Below are positions 22,160-32,584 of a stretch of 64,000 nucleotides of DNA, one piece after another. Position 1 is the stretch's first letter. Each line of letters starts with the position of its first letter. The notes beneath the pieces were generated by a model, which did no database searches, was not told where the DNA came from, and saw nothing but the letters and a program-made list of their open reading frames with translations. This DNA is from Anthoceros angustus (taxonomy: Eukaryota; Streptophyta; Anthocerotopsida; Anthocerotales; Anthocerotaceae): positions 124,001 through 188,000 of the forward strand of contig MU008150.1 in NCBI GenBank assembly GCA_010909165.1, read 5' to 3'. The translations under genes were made by a program, and so were the position numbers.

Positions 22160-24600
22160 GCAACATCACGGACCATCTGGCAGTGGTGTTGGAAAGCGAA
22201 TAAATGCGGCGGCACTTGAGCGGCCAAAAGCAGTGCGCTGGTGGCAAGTGATGCATTGGGGTGCCAAATGCGGTGAAATCTGAACAGGCGGCTTTCTTGA
22301 TTTGGGCGCAAGTTGGGGCAGCTCTTCACTCGGCAACTCCAAGTGCCACTTTTCAAAGTGGAAGCTCACGAGCATAGGCGTTTTGGGATATGGGCGGCGA
22401 GGTGGAAGACATGGAGCTCGACACACCCATGCCGGGGCAGGAGAGGAGGCGCCTTGGAAGGCATGGCGGTGGGGCATGGGCGCCGGCCGCGGGCGGCGGC
22501 GATGAGAAATGGCGTCGTGGCGGCGGCAATCGCTTCTGCTCGGCGGCAGCGGCGAGCAGCGGCGGTGGCGTCGAGGCGCCGCGGCGCGAGCTTGAAGCAG
22601 GCCCCGGCGACGAGCGAGCATGCGGCGGAGGCTCGGTCGGCGGCTGTGGCGGCGGGGCATCCGATCTGCGCTTGGTGGAAACCCTCCAGCGGCAGGCGTG
22701 CCACCTTGGGCGATCCCAACAAGCGGCGTGGAGTCTTTTGTTTGCGCCCACAAAGCCGTCGCGGATGGGGCTGCGGCCAAACACGGAGGCGGTGAGGCGA
22801 TTGCATGCGGCCGAAGTCTGGGCTGACATGAGGCAGTTGAAGCGACACCAGAAAGCGGTCTGGCAGCTGGGTTACTGCATGCGCCGGCTGATGGAGGATA
22901 ATTTGGCGGTGCGGCCGCCGCTATAGGGAAGGGGTGCTGCGTGTAATGCGGGTGGCTTTGCGCATGCGGCCAATGGGTGCGATCGAGGATGCGGCACGAT
23001 CGCAGCTGCGATGCGACCTTGTACTGACGGACATTATACGGCCTGGCAGCTGGCGAAACAAGGCGCAACCCATGTGGTTGCGCCAAGCGGGCTGCAAACA
23101 GGCGCATGCGGGGACGGAGGACCGGGCATCCCTTGCGCCTCCTTCTCGGGCGTGCCGTGGGGGCGGGCGGAGGAGGTGGGGGCGAAGTGAGGATGGTGGG
23201 GCAAGCGGCTCCGGGGGAAGGAGCCGTCGGGCGCTTGGTGAGTGGAGGAGAAGGAAACCGAGGAGGAGGCGCGGACTGACGAAGGAGGCGTGGGGTTGCG
23301 AGCGAAGGCGAGGCGGCGGCGGACAACAATCGGAAGACTCATGGTAAGTGAAGGCACAATCCGCCGTGGTGTTTGACAATGCTGGTGGGTTCGATTGTCA
23401 TTGCCTCGTAATCTTTGGTTGCAAGTGGTGAACTTTGCCATGCACGGTACTCATATGTCTGCAGTTGGGTTTGCGGTGTGGGCCAGTGGGCAGACCGAGC
23501 CCTGGTCATCTCGGCCAGCAGAACGTTCGCATCCGGTACTCTGACGTGGGCGTCGTCGGAAGATCGAGCGGAGGCTGGCGGGCTGAGGCGGAGGGCGGCA
23601 AAGGCGAGAGGCTGCTCATCGTTGAGCTCGAGGCGGCGGCGTCACCGGAAGAGGAAGAGGTGCGGCCGAGCAGGCGGACCTAGCGGTGGGCGCCGTGGGG
23701 GCGCCAAGATGCAAGGCGGAGTGCGGGCGAACCCGGTGCTTGCCGAGGCGTGAATGGGGCCAGCCGGTGGGAGGGGCCCGCCCGCAACAAGGTGGGGCAT
23801 CCGGCTCAATGGAGCTCCGAGTATGGTAACAGCAGCGAAGTCAATGCGATTGCAATCCGCCGCCATGACGCGCCTCCTTCTTGAAGTGGTGGAGAAGGTG
23901 CGCAACGGTCCACTTGCACACATGGAGGAGTGATGGGCGGGACTCCGGCCCGGGCCGACAACGCGGCCCGATGGGAAATGCCGCTGCGCTGGTTCATGAA
24001 ATGGACGTGGCGCATCCTCCATGCCATCGGGCCAATGTGCAAGTCGCGGTTGTGGTGGTGGACCTCCCTCTCGACAGCGCCACCCGCCTTCCGGTTTCGG
24101 GGTCCCCCCCATTGGTGCGGGGATGAACCACCTCCCCAACCTCACCGAGACGGTGGTGCACTGGCCGCCATGCTGTCGGGTGCACCTCCCATGTCCGGAG
24201 GGACATTCGGCCCCTCCACGGCCCAGGCGGCCACTGACGAATGCGGAGGAGGAGCCAAGTTCGGAGCACAAGAGGATGGAGGACTGCTCACGAGGCTTCT
24301 TCGCGGCCTGGCGTAGGAGGTGTTTTTGTTGTAGCGCTCCACCATGAGGTGTGGCGCTTGACTCGGATGTTTTTGGTTGAAGCAGCAGGCGATTCGCAGT
24401 GTCTCGTAGGGGCGGAAGTGGATTTGTAGGACGATGACATTGCCCTGTTTGATGAGGTTGAGGAGGGATAGTGTGAAGCATGTTCGGATCTCATGCCTGC
24501 ATTGCAATGGTTTCCTTCACGCGTGTTCGGTTTGAAAGGTGAAGTTCATCATCTTACAGCTGTCCATACATCCGCAAGCACAACACAAGCATGTTAGCCG
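22160..24600. other. GC-rich segment near the right end of the element
   Basis: Long open frames occur on both strands because of GC-rich composition. The most protein-like is + strand 22390-22926 (178 codons), with a Gly/Ala/Arg-rich first half and a helical-looking second half (LKRHQKAVWQLGYCMRRLME). The 387-codon minus frame at 22166-23329 is low-complexity Pro/Ser/Arg and looks like a shadow. No family recognised. Confidence 0.3.
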
Positions 24601-24903
24601 CCTCCCACATCCTTCCCGCATATATAGTGAAAGCGCTGTGTAAGCGGAGGATTTGCGCTGACGCCACAACAAAAGTTCCCATGTGTGTATGTTTGTGTGT
24701 TGAAAAAAACCCTAACAATCAAAAAAAACATGTATGACACCATGAACGGAGGAACGTGTGATAGAATGTTTTTTCCCCGCGTACGAACCCCGTGAAGCTG
24801 ATGTGGCACGTATTATACGTGTATTATACGTGAGTATCGAAAAGATTCCGTGGCATATCCTCGTAGCGTACACCGAAAAGAAAGAAAGTCACACACACAC
24901 TCC

Positions 24904-24930
24904 CGTGTGACGAGATCGGTATTCCATATA
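24904..24930 (-). repeat. Right terminal inverted repeat, 27 bp
   Basis: Exact reverse complement of 7638-7664, followed by TAAGAT. A second identical copy of this end, with the same outer flank, occurs about 1.9 kb downstream (around 26800-26826). It belongs to the tandem duplication described separately and has no matching left end. Confidence 0.8.
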
Positions 24931-25038
24931 AGATAAGAGCGAGGATGAAGACCTAATAATCTTTGATATGCTCTGTTGGTATAATATTGTTCGTACCTAT
25001 GTGTGTAGATATTTGTTGGATAAGCACTCCATTCCCTG

Positions 25039-25899
25039 TTGCAACTTGCAGAGAGGAAGGTTCGGAAACGGGTCGTGGCATCGGTGAAGGCGCCCCAGTT
25101 TGAGGTGCAAGCGCGTGGGATGAGGCATCGACTCCTGAGATCTGATGTGAGCGGAGATGCAGGCGGATGGAGTGACGGTGGCGTCGCCTCGCTCTCGCCG
25201 GTGGCAACCGCTGCTGGAGATGGTGGTGGCGCCAAGGCGAAGAAAGGCAAAGGCAAGGGGAAGAACGAGGGCCAAGGAGCACCTAAATCTAGACCCAGGC
25301 CTCGAAAACCTAAAGCTGCAGAAAGCGTCGGAAATGAGGCTACCGAGGAGGATGCTGCTGCGGAAGATGGCTCTGCACACGTCGGTGCCAGGAAGGAGGG
25401 TGGTGGCAAGGCCAGGTCCCAGGCCAAGCCTCGCAAGCGCAAGCTGGCCCCGGCGGAGGCTGTGGCAGTGGATGCTGATGCTGAGGATCTTAAACTGCAT
25501 CCGAAGCAGGCGGCTCGCATGAAGAAATCGGGCGCGCCAGGCAGAGCCAGGAGCAAGGTCAAGAAGGTGGACGCGCCCGCCAGGGAGCGGGAGCGGGGGC
25601 GGCAGCGGGGGTCCGACACCGACTCTGACCTGGAGTTGCGCTCGGACGCGGAGACGGAGACCGACGCCGAGGTGCTGAGCAGGGACGGGGTCAAGTGCCG
25701 CAAGCTGGAGAGGGACTTGCGGCTGCTGGAGGAGCAGAGCGTGGACATCTCCCGGGAGTTGGAGGAGACGGAGGATCTGGTGAAGGAGTTGCAGAAGGAG
25801 AAGGTTGCGCTCCTGGATGAGCTCCTCATTCTGGAAGGCCTGGCGGTCAATCCCTACCCTCCCTTCAGGCCAAAAGAAAGTGCGCAGAAGCGCAGGTGA
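25039..25899 (+). CDS. Basic, Lys/Ala-rich protein with C-terminal coiled coil (copy A)
   Basis: The frame runs 286 codons. The first two thirds are low-complexity and basic (KAKKGKGKGKN, KPRKRK, RARSKVKK) with acidic patches, as in nuclear chromatin- or RNA-associated proteins. Residues about 215-270 form a heptad-like helix (CRKLERDLRLLEEQ, then EETEDLVKELQKEKVALLDEL) ending in an LEGL motif, so dimerisation is likely. A CTTGCAG just upstream could be a splice acceptor, so an upstream exon is possible and the true start is uncertain. The stop is followed by sequence with further GT and AG sites, suggesting spliced 3' exons. I do not recognise a named family and no enzymatic motif is visible. 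The tandem second copy is frameshifted. Confidence 0.55.
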   Translation: MQLAERKVRKRVVASVKAPQFEVQARGMRHRLLRSDVSGDAGGWSDGGVASLSPVATAAGDGGGAKAKKGKGKGKNEGQGAPKSRPRPRKPKAAESVGNEATEEDAAAEDGSAHVGARKEGGGKARSQAKPRKRKLAPAEAVAVDADAEDLKLHPKQAARMKKSGAPGRARSKVKKVDAPARERERGRQRGSDTDSDLELRSDAETETDAEVLSRDGVKCRKLERDLRLLEEQSVDISRELEETEDLVKELQKEKVALLDELLILEGLAVNPYPPFRPKESAQKRR

Positions 25900-26645
25900 C
25901 TTTCCGTCGCCAATCAGCGCTGTGAACGCTCGCTCCTTTGGTCTGGCTTCAACTTCAAAGCCTCAGTTGCGGGTGAGTATAGCTGGCAGAATTGTAAGCG
26001 CAAGATATCCTTGTTGTCTGCAGCATCTGGGCAACTTACTCTTCGACTCTGCCTGCTCTCTCACAGACAACGCCGTGGCGCCTCCAGATTGTAGTCTCAG
26101 CCTTCTGCCGCTCCTGTGTGTGAGAGACCATGCCCTGTTTTTGAAAGGTGAGCATCAAGGTGTCTTGCATACGCCCATGGTCTCTCTTTCTTGGTGGATT
26201 GAACTTGCATCCGTTGCTAACTAACTAACTGGGGCATTTTTTTTCAGGTACATATTTGTGGCGTTTAGGGAGGAAATTTGGGAAAGGGCTTCGTATCTTT
26301 TTCAGTCCGTGCAAGGAAGTTACATACGTGTAATGGAAGCATGTGATTTGAGTCTGGGTGGAAACGTCTCATCAGAGGCAAAACTGTTTGGGCACATTGA
26401 TGCCAGGCGAATGTATAAATATCTACAAACAATGTTGTGATGCTTGCCTAGCAGAGGACAAACCGTTTGGGCACGTTGATGCCATGCCAATCTATACAAA
26501 TGTTGTGATGCCTACTCTATCTTACACAAGCCAGGATTCGGAATATGTCCAGGACCAAGTATGTACGCACAGTCAGTCCTGTTGCAATGGAAAGCAGAGC
26601 TATGCATACTTGGAGGCGGCGGCTCGGGCACCACCTAACACCGCC

Positions 26646-28525
26646 GAGGAACGTGTGATAGAATGTTTTTCCCCCAGAAACCTGCGTGAAGCTGATGTGG
26701 CACGTATTATACGTGTATTATACGTGAGTATCGAAAAGATTCCGTGGCATATCCTCGTAGCGTACACCGAAAAGAAAGAAAGTCACACACAGACTCCCGT
26801 GTGACGAGATCGGTATTCCATATAAGATAAGAGCGAGGATGAAGACCTAATAATCTTTGATATGCTCTGTTGGTATAATATTGTTCGTACCTATGTGTGT
26901 AGATATTTGTTGGATAAGCACTCCATTCCCCTGTTGCAACTTGCAGAGAGGAAGGTTCGGAAACGGGTCGTGGCATCGGTGAAGGCGCCCCCGGAGTTTG
27001 AGGTGCAAGCGCGTGGGATGAGGCATCGACTCCTGAGATCTGATGTGAGCGGAGATGCAGGCGGATGGAGTGACGGTGGCGTCGCCCTCGCTCTCGCCGG
27101 TGGCAACCGCTGCTGGAGATGGTGGTGGCGCCAAGGCGAAGAAAGGCAAAGGCAAGGGGAAGAACGAGGGCCAAGGAGCACCTAAATCTAGACCCAGGCC
27201 TCGAAAACCTAAAGCTGCAGAAAGCGTCGGAAATGAGGCTACCGAGGAGGATGCTGCTGCGGAAGATGGCTCTGCACACGTCGGTGCCAGGAAGGAGGGT
27301 GGTGGCAAGGCCAGGTCCCAGGCCAAGCCTCGCAAGCGCAAGCTGGCCCCGGCGGAGGCTGTGGCAGTGGATGCTGATGCTGAGGATCTTAAACTGCATC
27401 CGAAGCAGGCGGCTCGCATGAAGAAATCGGGCGCGCCAGGCAGAGCCAGGAGCAAGGTCAAGAAGGTGGACGCGCCCGCCAGGGAGCGGGAGCGGGGCGG
27501 CAGCGGGGTCCGACACCGACTCTGACCTGAGTTGCGCTCGGACGCGGAGACGGAGACCGACGCCGAGGTGCTGAGCAGGGACGGGTCAAGTGCCGCAAGC
27601 TGGAGAGGGACTTGCGGCTGCTGGAGGAGCAGAGCGTGGACATCTCCCGGGAGTTGGAGGAGACGGAGGATCTGGTGAAGGAGTTGCAGAAGGAGAAGGT
27701 TGCGCTCCTGGATGAGCTCCTCATTCTGGAAGGCCTGGCGGTCAATCCTACCCTCCCTTCAGGCCAAAGAAAGTGCGCAGAAGCGCAGGTGACTTTCCGT
27801 CGCCAATCAGCGCTGTGAACGCTCGCTCCTTTGGTCTGGCTTCAACTTCAAAGCCTCAGTTGCGGGTGAGTATAGCTGGCAGAATTGTAAGCGCAAGATA
27901 TCCTTGTTGTCTGCAGCATCTGGGCAACTTACTCTTCGACTCTGCCTGCTCTCTCACAGATAACGCCGTGGCGCCTCCAGATTGTAGTCTCAGCCTTCTG
28001 CCGCTCCTGTGTGTGAGAGACCATGCCCTGTTTTTGAAAGGTGAGCATCAAGGTGTCTTGCATACGCCCATGGTCTCTCTTTCTTGGTGGATTGAACTTG
28101 CATCCGTTGCTAACTAACTAACTGGGGCATTTTTTTTTCAGGTACATATTTGTGGCGTTTAGGGAGGAAATTTGGGAAAGGGCTTCGTATCTTTTTCAGT
28201 CCGTGCAAGGAAGTTACATACGTGTAATGGAAGCATGTGATTTGAGTCTGGGTGGAAACGTCTCATCAGAGGCAAAACTGTTTGGGCACATTGATGCCAG
28301 GCGAATGTATAAATATCTACAAACAATGTTGTGATGCTTGCCTAGCAGAGGACAAACCGTTTGGGCACGTTGATGCCATGCCAATCTATACAAATGTTGT
28401 GATGCCTACTCTATCTTACACAAGCCAGGATTCGGAATATGTCCAGGACCAAGTATGTACGCACAGTCAGTCCTGTTGCAATGGAAAGCAGAGCTATGCA
28501 TACTTGGAGGCGGCGGCTCGGGCAC
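26646..28525. repeat. Tandem duplication, copy B (about 1.88 kb)
   Basis: Second copy of 24749-26631. The differences are almost all one-base length changes in homopolymers (for example GGGGGCGG against GGGGCGG, ATCCCTACC against ATCCTACC, CCAAAAGAAAG against CCAAAGAAAG). Only rare substitutions are seen. It runs directly into the MEX1 C-terminus. Confidence 0.9.
26940..27818 (+). pseudogene. Second, frameshifted copy of the basic coiled-coil gene
   Basis: Same gene as at 25039-25899. The frame breaks near 27080 (one extra C after GTCGCC) and again in the GC-rich run at about 27495-27530, 27540-27590 and 27748. The coiled-coil portion is open only in a separate frame (27612-27818). All breaks sit in homopolymers, so this may be a sequencing or assembly copy and not a real pseudogene. 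Confidence 0.75.
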
Positions 28526-29704
28526 GGTGGGCCTTGGAGTCTTGCAGGACGACGACGGCAGCATAGAGCAGGAGGAGGGAGGTGACGCTCCAGAAGATGG
28601 CCGGGGCGACCACATTGTTGACGAACATGCTGCAGAGGATGGCCCAGCCCATCATGATGGTGCCCCAGGCGGAGCCGGTGAACCAGATGGCGTCCCGGGT
28701 GAAGAGCGCGCGGGGGACCATGAGCCCGTTGCCGACCATGCCCAGGAGGGTGGTGAGCAGGGAGATCCCGGCGAGGCTGGCGGGGTTGGTGAGGCAGGCC
28801 CAGAGCTGCGCCAGAGGCATGAACATGAAGAGCAGGGTGGCGGTCCAGGCGGACAGCCCCGCCCACAGCCCACGCAGCCGCTCGGGAAGTTTCCCGGCCC
28901 GGGTGAGGAGGATGAAGGAGAGCCCGGCCAGGGCGGCTGCCGCGCCCGGGCGCTGCTCTTCTTGGCGGAGAAGGTGGAGAAGACCACCTGCGGGAGCACG
29001 GTGACTCCCACCAGCCCCGCCGCGTCCTGCCACACCCCCCATACGCCCGGGGAGAGCGCGTTCCTGAAGTTGAGCAGGTTGAGGAGCAGGCCCAGCGCCA
29101 CCACCGCCGTGGTGAAGAAGAATGCCGGGGGCGGCATGAAGCCCGCCAGAAAGATCTGCGACAGCAGCACGTAGGTGGAGATGACGCCCACTGTCTGCAC
29201 CAGCGTCGCCCCCCGCTCCTTCTTGGCCGCGAAGTAGGAGAGCAGCAGCAGGTTGCCCAGCAGCCCCGTGGAGTAGCCCATCCATGGCAGGATCCCGATC
29301 GGGGCGGGGTTCCCGGCCAGCAGGTTCCTGCCGTTCTTCACGATCTGCGGGGTCATGAGCAGCAGGAAGGCCACTGTGGACGCCTCCGTCAGCTTCTCTG
29401 TGATGCCATCCCACTGCTTGTACGCGGCCGGGGTCGGGGCCTCAGCCCGAGCCTGCCCCCCTTGCGCCTGAGCGCTGCGCCTGGCCTTGGGCAGGGGAGC
29501 CCAGATTCCCACACCGGGCCCCCCCGCTCTGCGCAAGGGCGCGGCGGGGAAGAGCTTCCCTGCAGTTCCGCTCTTGCCAATGCTACTGCCATCCCAACAC
29601 TCCTGGAGTCGCGCTGATCTGGAAGCAGGTGGGAATGCGGCGCGCACAACAGGCAAAGGCACGGCCTTGGCGGGACTCTGCCAAGGGCATACAACGGAAG
29701 ACAT
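28494..29704 (-). CDS. MEX1: Maltose exporter MEX1 of the chloroplast envelope (one frameshift)
   Basis: MEX1 exports maltose from plastids after starch breakdown. The frame from 29704 starts with a Ser/Ala/Arg-rich stretch of about 85 residues suited to a transit peptide. It is followed by the membrane core: MTPQIVKNGRNLLAGN, PWMGYSTGLLGNLLLLSYFA, VQTVGVISTY and LPQVVFSTFSA. The downstream half (LTRAGKLPERLRG, GLSAWTATLLFMFMPLAQLW, GNGLMVPRALFTRD, WFTGSAWGTIMMGW) lies one frame away. The switch falls in a CCCGGG run at about 28945-28951, and one added C in that run would rejoin the frames into about 403 residues, against about 415 in Arabidopsis MEX1. Every conserved block is otherwise present, so I favour a sequence error over a dead gene. 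No introns are seen. Its last ten codons are duplicated in the neighbouring tandem repeat. Confidence 0.88.
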
Positions 29705-30247
29705 GATGGCTGCTGCTGCTTCTGGCGGGCTTTGTCCGAGACCCCAAACTTGTGCTTTAGTATTTATATTTCAGGGCGAGGCGGGGCGAAGCGGGTCGAG
29801 GCCAGGCTCAAATATCTATGGCTCCAATCCCGGCAAGGCTGAGTCACCCGGCCTCTGCCGCATGTGCTGATCCAGTGCGGGGCAAGGCAAACCGCAATCG
29901 GCGCTGCAGGAGGTGGAAGACTTTGCGCAGCAGCGCACCTGGGTGTCGAATATGGGAGGCGAGAGGAGGAGACTCTCGCGCTGGACAGAGCAGTGCAATC
30001 CAGTCGGGCTGTTTGAGCTGGCTGGATAGGTACATATCCCTGATGCTTGTCAATCTGCCTGCGAGATCAGAACCGTTAAAGTCAAGCACTTATCAAATAG
30101 ATGACGTAACGAGACAACGTAACGATGCCATGAGAACTGCCATTTCTGTACCTGAGACGACAGGAGGTAGAAAGGTCTGGTTGCACAAAATTGCTTCTGC
30201 GGAAAGCAGCAGTTGCTCGGAGAGTGAGAATGATGACCACCATTACG
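29705..30247. promoter_or_regulatory. Upstream region of MEX1 and 3' flank of the PPR gene
   Basis: About 0.54 kb between two minus-strand genes. It must contain the MEX1 promoter and 5' leader. A TATTTATATTT stretch at about 29760 is a possible TATA-like element about 50 bp before the MEX1 start. Otherwise no signal was recognised. Confidence 0.35.
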
Positions 30248-32260
30248 TCACGGTGCTTCACTATGGCTTGCATGCTCAGTTTGTTTCATGCCTTCGGGCC
30301 TAGGCAGCACCCCACCCAGAGATGTGTACGTGACATAATTTGGAACAAACCCATTCACTTTCATTTCTTCCAACAACTCCATGGCCTGATCTGTCTGACC
30401 TGCCTTTGCAAGCACGTTGATGAGACAGTTGTAAGTGATCAGGGTGGGAGGCAGTCTCTTCTCCTTCATGTCCTGGAAAAGCATGGCGGCCTGGTCTATG
30501 TTGCCAGCTTTCCCTAGGCCATCTATGAGGGTGTTGTACGTGATCTGACTGGGGGTCTCACCGCTCGCCTTCAGCTCTTCGAACAGGGAGCAAGCATCGT
30601 CGATTCTTCCCCGGTGGGCGAGCCCTTTCAGCAGTATGTTGTAGCTGCTGACGGAAGGAGCTATTCCCCCGGATTTCATCTCCTCGAACAGATTCAAAGC
30701 AGCCTCCACTTGTCCAGCCTTCACCAGGCTGTGCATCACAGTGTTGCAAGTCACGACGCTAGGGGAAAATCCCACATTTTTCATCTGATTGAAAACTTGG
30801 AGTGCTTTCTTGGCTAGTCCCCCTTTCTGAAGTGCCAAGATGAGCACGCTGTAGGTAACCAGATCAGGACTGTAGCCCTTTTCCTTCAGCTCCTCATAAA
30901 GCTTGCGGGCCTCACTTATCCTGCCAGCCTTCACTAACCCGTCCATCAGTGTGGTGTACGTGTACGCATCTGCACCTGCCCCACTTTCCTGCATCTCTTC
31001 GAAAAGTCTGTAAGCCTGTTCCATCTGGTGGGTCTTAACCAGCCCATGTAGATATCCGTTGTACGTGTGTAGGTTAGGGGCCAGACCTTTGCTCTTCATC
31101 TCATCGAACACTACATGGGCTTCTTGCAATGCACCAGCCTTAGCAAAGCCAGCTACCAGGATTGAATATGTGACGACATCAGGGCTACGACCTTTGGCTT
31201 TCATCTCCTCAAAAAGCTTGGAGGCTGCTTCTATTTGCCGAGCCTTCAAAGTCTGCCAAAGTATCATGCTGTAGGTTACCACGTCTGGGACATACCCTCT
31301 TTGCTTCAGAAACTCAAACACCTTCACCGACTCGAGGAGATCTCCCTCCTTACAGAACACATCGATCAGGATGCATGCTGTGAAGATGTCTGGGTGGCAA
31401 CCAGCCTCACCCATCTCCTGATACACCCTCCTGACGCTATCATAATCTCCACCCCTGTAAAGCAGGTCCACAAGACAACAATAAATAAATTCTGTCGCCA
31501 GACAGTCATCCCTGGCCATCCGCCGAAACGCCAAAAGTGCAGCTCTGAGATGTACAGGCGTGGCACAATCTCTCAAGACAGTAGAGAAAGCCTTGGTGTC
31601 CAAACAGAACCCATTGTTCTTCATCTCGACCACCAAGTCCCATACTCTCCCGAAATCCAAAGCTCGAGCCAGAACTGAGATCAACGAATAATAGGTCCGT
31701 CTAGAGTGCTGGTAGCCCTTCTGTTTCCCAGCCCACCTGAAAAAATTGTATGCTACATCCGAGTCTGTTACTCTCTTCAAGATGACAACAACTTCCTTAG
31801 CCAGAAATTTGAGCTGCAGCTTCTTGAGGGCTTCCTCAGCAGCTGGCCCCCACTGCTGCTTCAGTATGTCAAATGCCTGACTCACTGCCCAGCCAGGCAA
31901 ATGCTGCTGACTCTGGCAGAGAGCAGAATGGTTTGGCTCCGAACCCTGTGCTTTCTGGCTAAGTTCTTCCTTCCTCCCTGGTCTTCCAGAGACATCACAT
32001 AAGTACCTGTGGCCAACCAGGAAATACCGGGCTCCCAAAGCATCTTCCAGCCCCGTTACACGGATCCCTTGCTTCCAAGACAGCACAAGCCTTCGACAGA
32101 AAGAGAAGTGCAAATCCTCCGAGGCCTCACAGTGGCTTCCGCCTCCTCTTCCTCCAGACCCAGCTCCCAATCTCCGGTGCCTGGACCAGAAGCCTTGATG
32201 TGCCAGACGACGGCGCTCCTGCAGCTGCATCGACCACCACCCATAAGCCTGCTTCCACAT
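30248..32260 (-). CDS. P-class pentatricopeptide repeat protein
   Basis: 670-codon intronless frame. After about 180 residues with an Arg-rich N-terminus it carries a run of about a dozen 35-residue P-type PPR motifs to near residue 650. Each has the pattern VVTYSxLIxGLxKAGxxxxAxxLFEEMKxxGxxPD (for example SPDVVTYSILVAGFAKAG and SPDLVTYSVLILALQKGG). Such proteins bind single-stranded RNA in mitochondria or plastids in a base-specific way and act in stability, splicing or translation. No DYW or E domain and no SMR domain follow. The last motif is followed by a 20-residue tail. The N-terminal start is uncertain: the first 90 residues are poorly conserved in style, and a later Met may be used. 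Its organelle target cannot be told from sequence by eye. Confidence 0.9.
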   Translation of the reverse strand: MWKQAYGWWSMQLQERRRLAHQGFWSRHRRLGAGSGGRGGGSHCEASEDLHFSFCRRLVLSWKQGIRVTGLEDALGARYFLVGHRYLCDVSGRPGRKEELSQKAQGSEPNHSALCQSQQHLPGWAVSQAFDILKQQWGPAAEEALKKLQLKFLAKEVVVILKRVTDSDVAYNFFRWAGKQKGYQHSRRTYYSLISVLARALDFGRVWDLVVEMKNNGFCLDTKAFSTVLRDCATPVHLRAALLAFRRMARDDCLATEFIYCCLVDLLYRGGDYDSVRRVYQEMGEAGCHPDIFTACILIDVFCKEGDLLESVKVFEFLKQRGYVPDVVTYSMILWQTLKARQIEAASKLFEEMKAKGRSPDVVTYSILVAGFAKAGALQEAHVVFDEMKSKGLAPNLHTYNGYLHGLVKTHQMEQAYRLFEEMQESGAGADAYTYTTLMDGLVKAGRISEARKLYEELKEKGYSPDLVTYSVLILALQKGGLAKKALQVFNQMKNVGFSPSVVTCNTVMHSLVKAGQVEAALNLFEEMKSGGIAPSVSSYNILLKGLAHRGRIDDACSLFEELKASGETPSQITYNTLIDGLGKAGNIDQAAMLFQDMKEKRLPPTLITYNCLINVLAKAGQTDQAMELLEEMKVNGFVPNYVTYTSLGGVLPRPEGMKQTEHASHSEAP

Positions 32261-32584
32261 GATTGGAGTGCTTTCCGAGCCAAGGAGTCATCAGTCTTGC
32301 CATCACCCGACCACCCACCTGCAGCGGGGAAATTTGGACGGCATAGAGGTAGCAGTGCAGTGTGACGGTGTTTCGGTAGCAGAGTAGACAGTCGAGCCAC
32401 TGCGAGGGGCCCTTAGCCGCCGCCATCACCGATTCCGACCGAGGCTGGTTCCATGGAAGGTCAAGGCAGCACCACCCGATTAACGGAAGCGAAGCTGCTG
32501 GGACGGAAATGTCATGTTCGAGATTCCAGCTTTGGGTTGTTAGTGAAATTATATTTGGGTTGATTTCTTTTCCGGAGACTGGCG

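Larger units (their letters stand above)
7638..24930. mobile_element. 17.3-kb DNA element with terminal inverted repeats and rve-type integrase relic
   Basis: The ends are 27-bp perfect inverted repeats, starting TATGGAATACCGATCTCGTC at 7638 and reading out as its complement to 24930. The 6-bp TAAGAT sits immediately outside both ends (7632-7637 and 24931-24936) as a target-site duplication. A minus-strand integrase-like frame lies at 8.68-9.54 kb. GC-rich sequence is C-rich on the + strand on the left (8-13.6 kb) and G-rich on the right (15.2-24.4 kb), as if genes were transcribed outward from the centre. Two inverted minisatellite arrays lie inside. Large elements with an rve integrase and 6-bp target duplications recall Maverick/Polinton, and small eukaryotic ones recall IS3EU or Ginger-like elements. 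I saw no polymerase, ATPase or capsid, so the class is open. Nested insertions may account for part of the length. Confidence 0.7.
24749..26631. repeat. Tandem duplication, copy A (about 1.88 kb)
   Basis: Nearly identical to 26646-28525 at an offset of about 1897 bp, with only 14 bp between the copies. The unit starts about 180 bp inside the transposon's right end, spans the basic coiled-coil gene, and stops inside the last codons of MEX1 (TATGCATACTTGGAGGCGGC is present here although the rest of MEX1 is not). Copy A is therefore the one joined to the transposon, and copy B the one joined to intact MEX1. Confidence 0.9.

Noticed and set aside
22166-23329. 387-codon minus-strand ORF
   Set aside because: Low-complexity Pro/Ser/Arg/Ala sequence in GC-rich DNA. 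Opposite-strand frames over the same interval are equally open. No motif, so treated as a composition-driven shadow.
7638-24930. Calling the element a bona fide Polinton/Maverick
   Set aside because: Only size, 6-bp duplication and integrase type agree. The inverted repeats are short (27 bp) and I saw no family-B polymerase, ATPase, protease or capsid.
24813-25850. 345-codon minus-strand ORF over the tandem-duplicated gene
   Set aside because: Ser/Leu-rich antisense translation of the Lys/Glu-rich coiled-coil gene. The + strand protein has heptads and sensible composition.
28455-29174. + strand ORF of 239 codons over MEX1
   Set aside because: Gly/Glu/Pro-rich antisense of membrane segments; MEX1 motifs are unambiguous on the minus strand.
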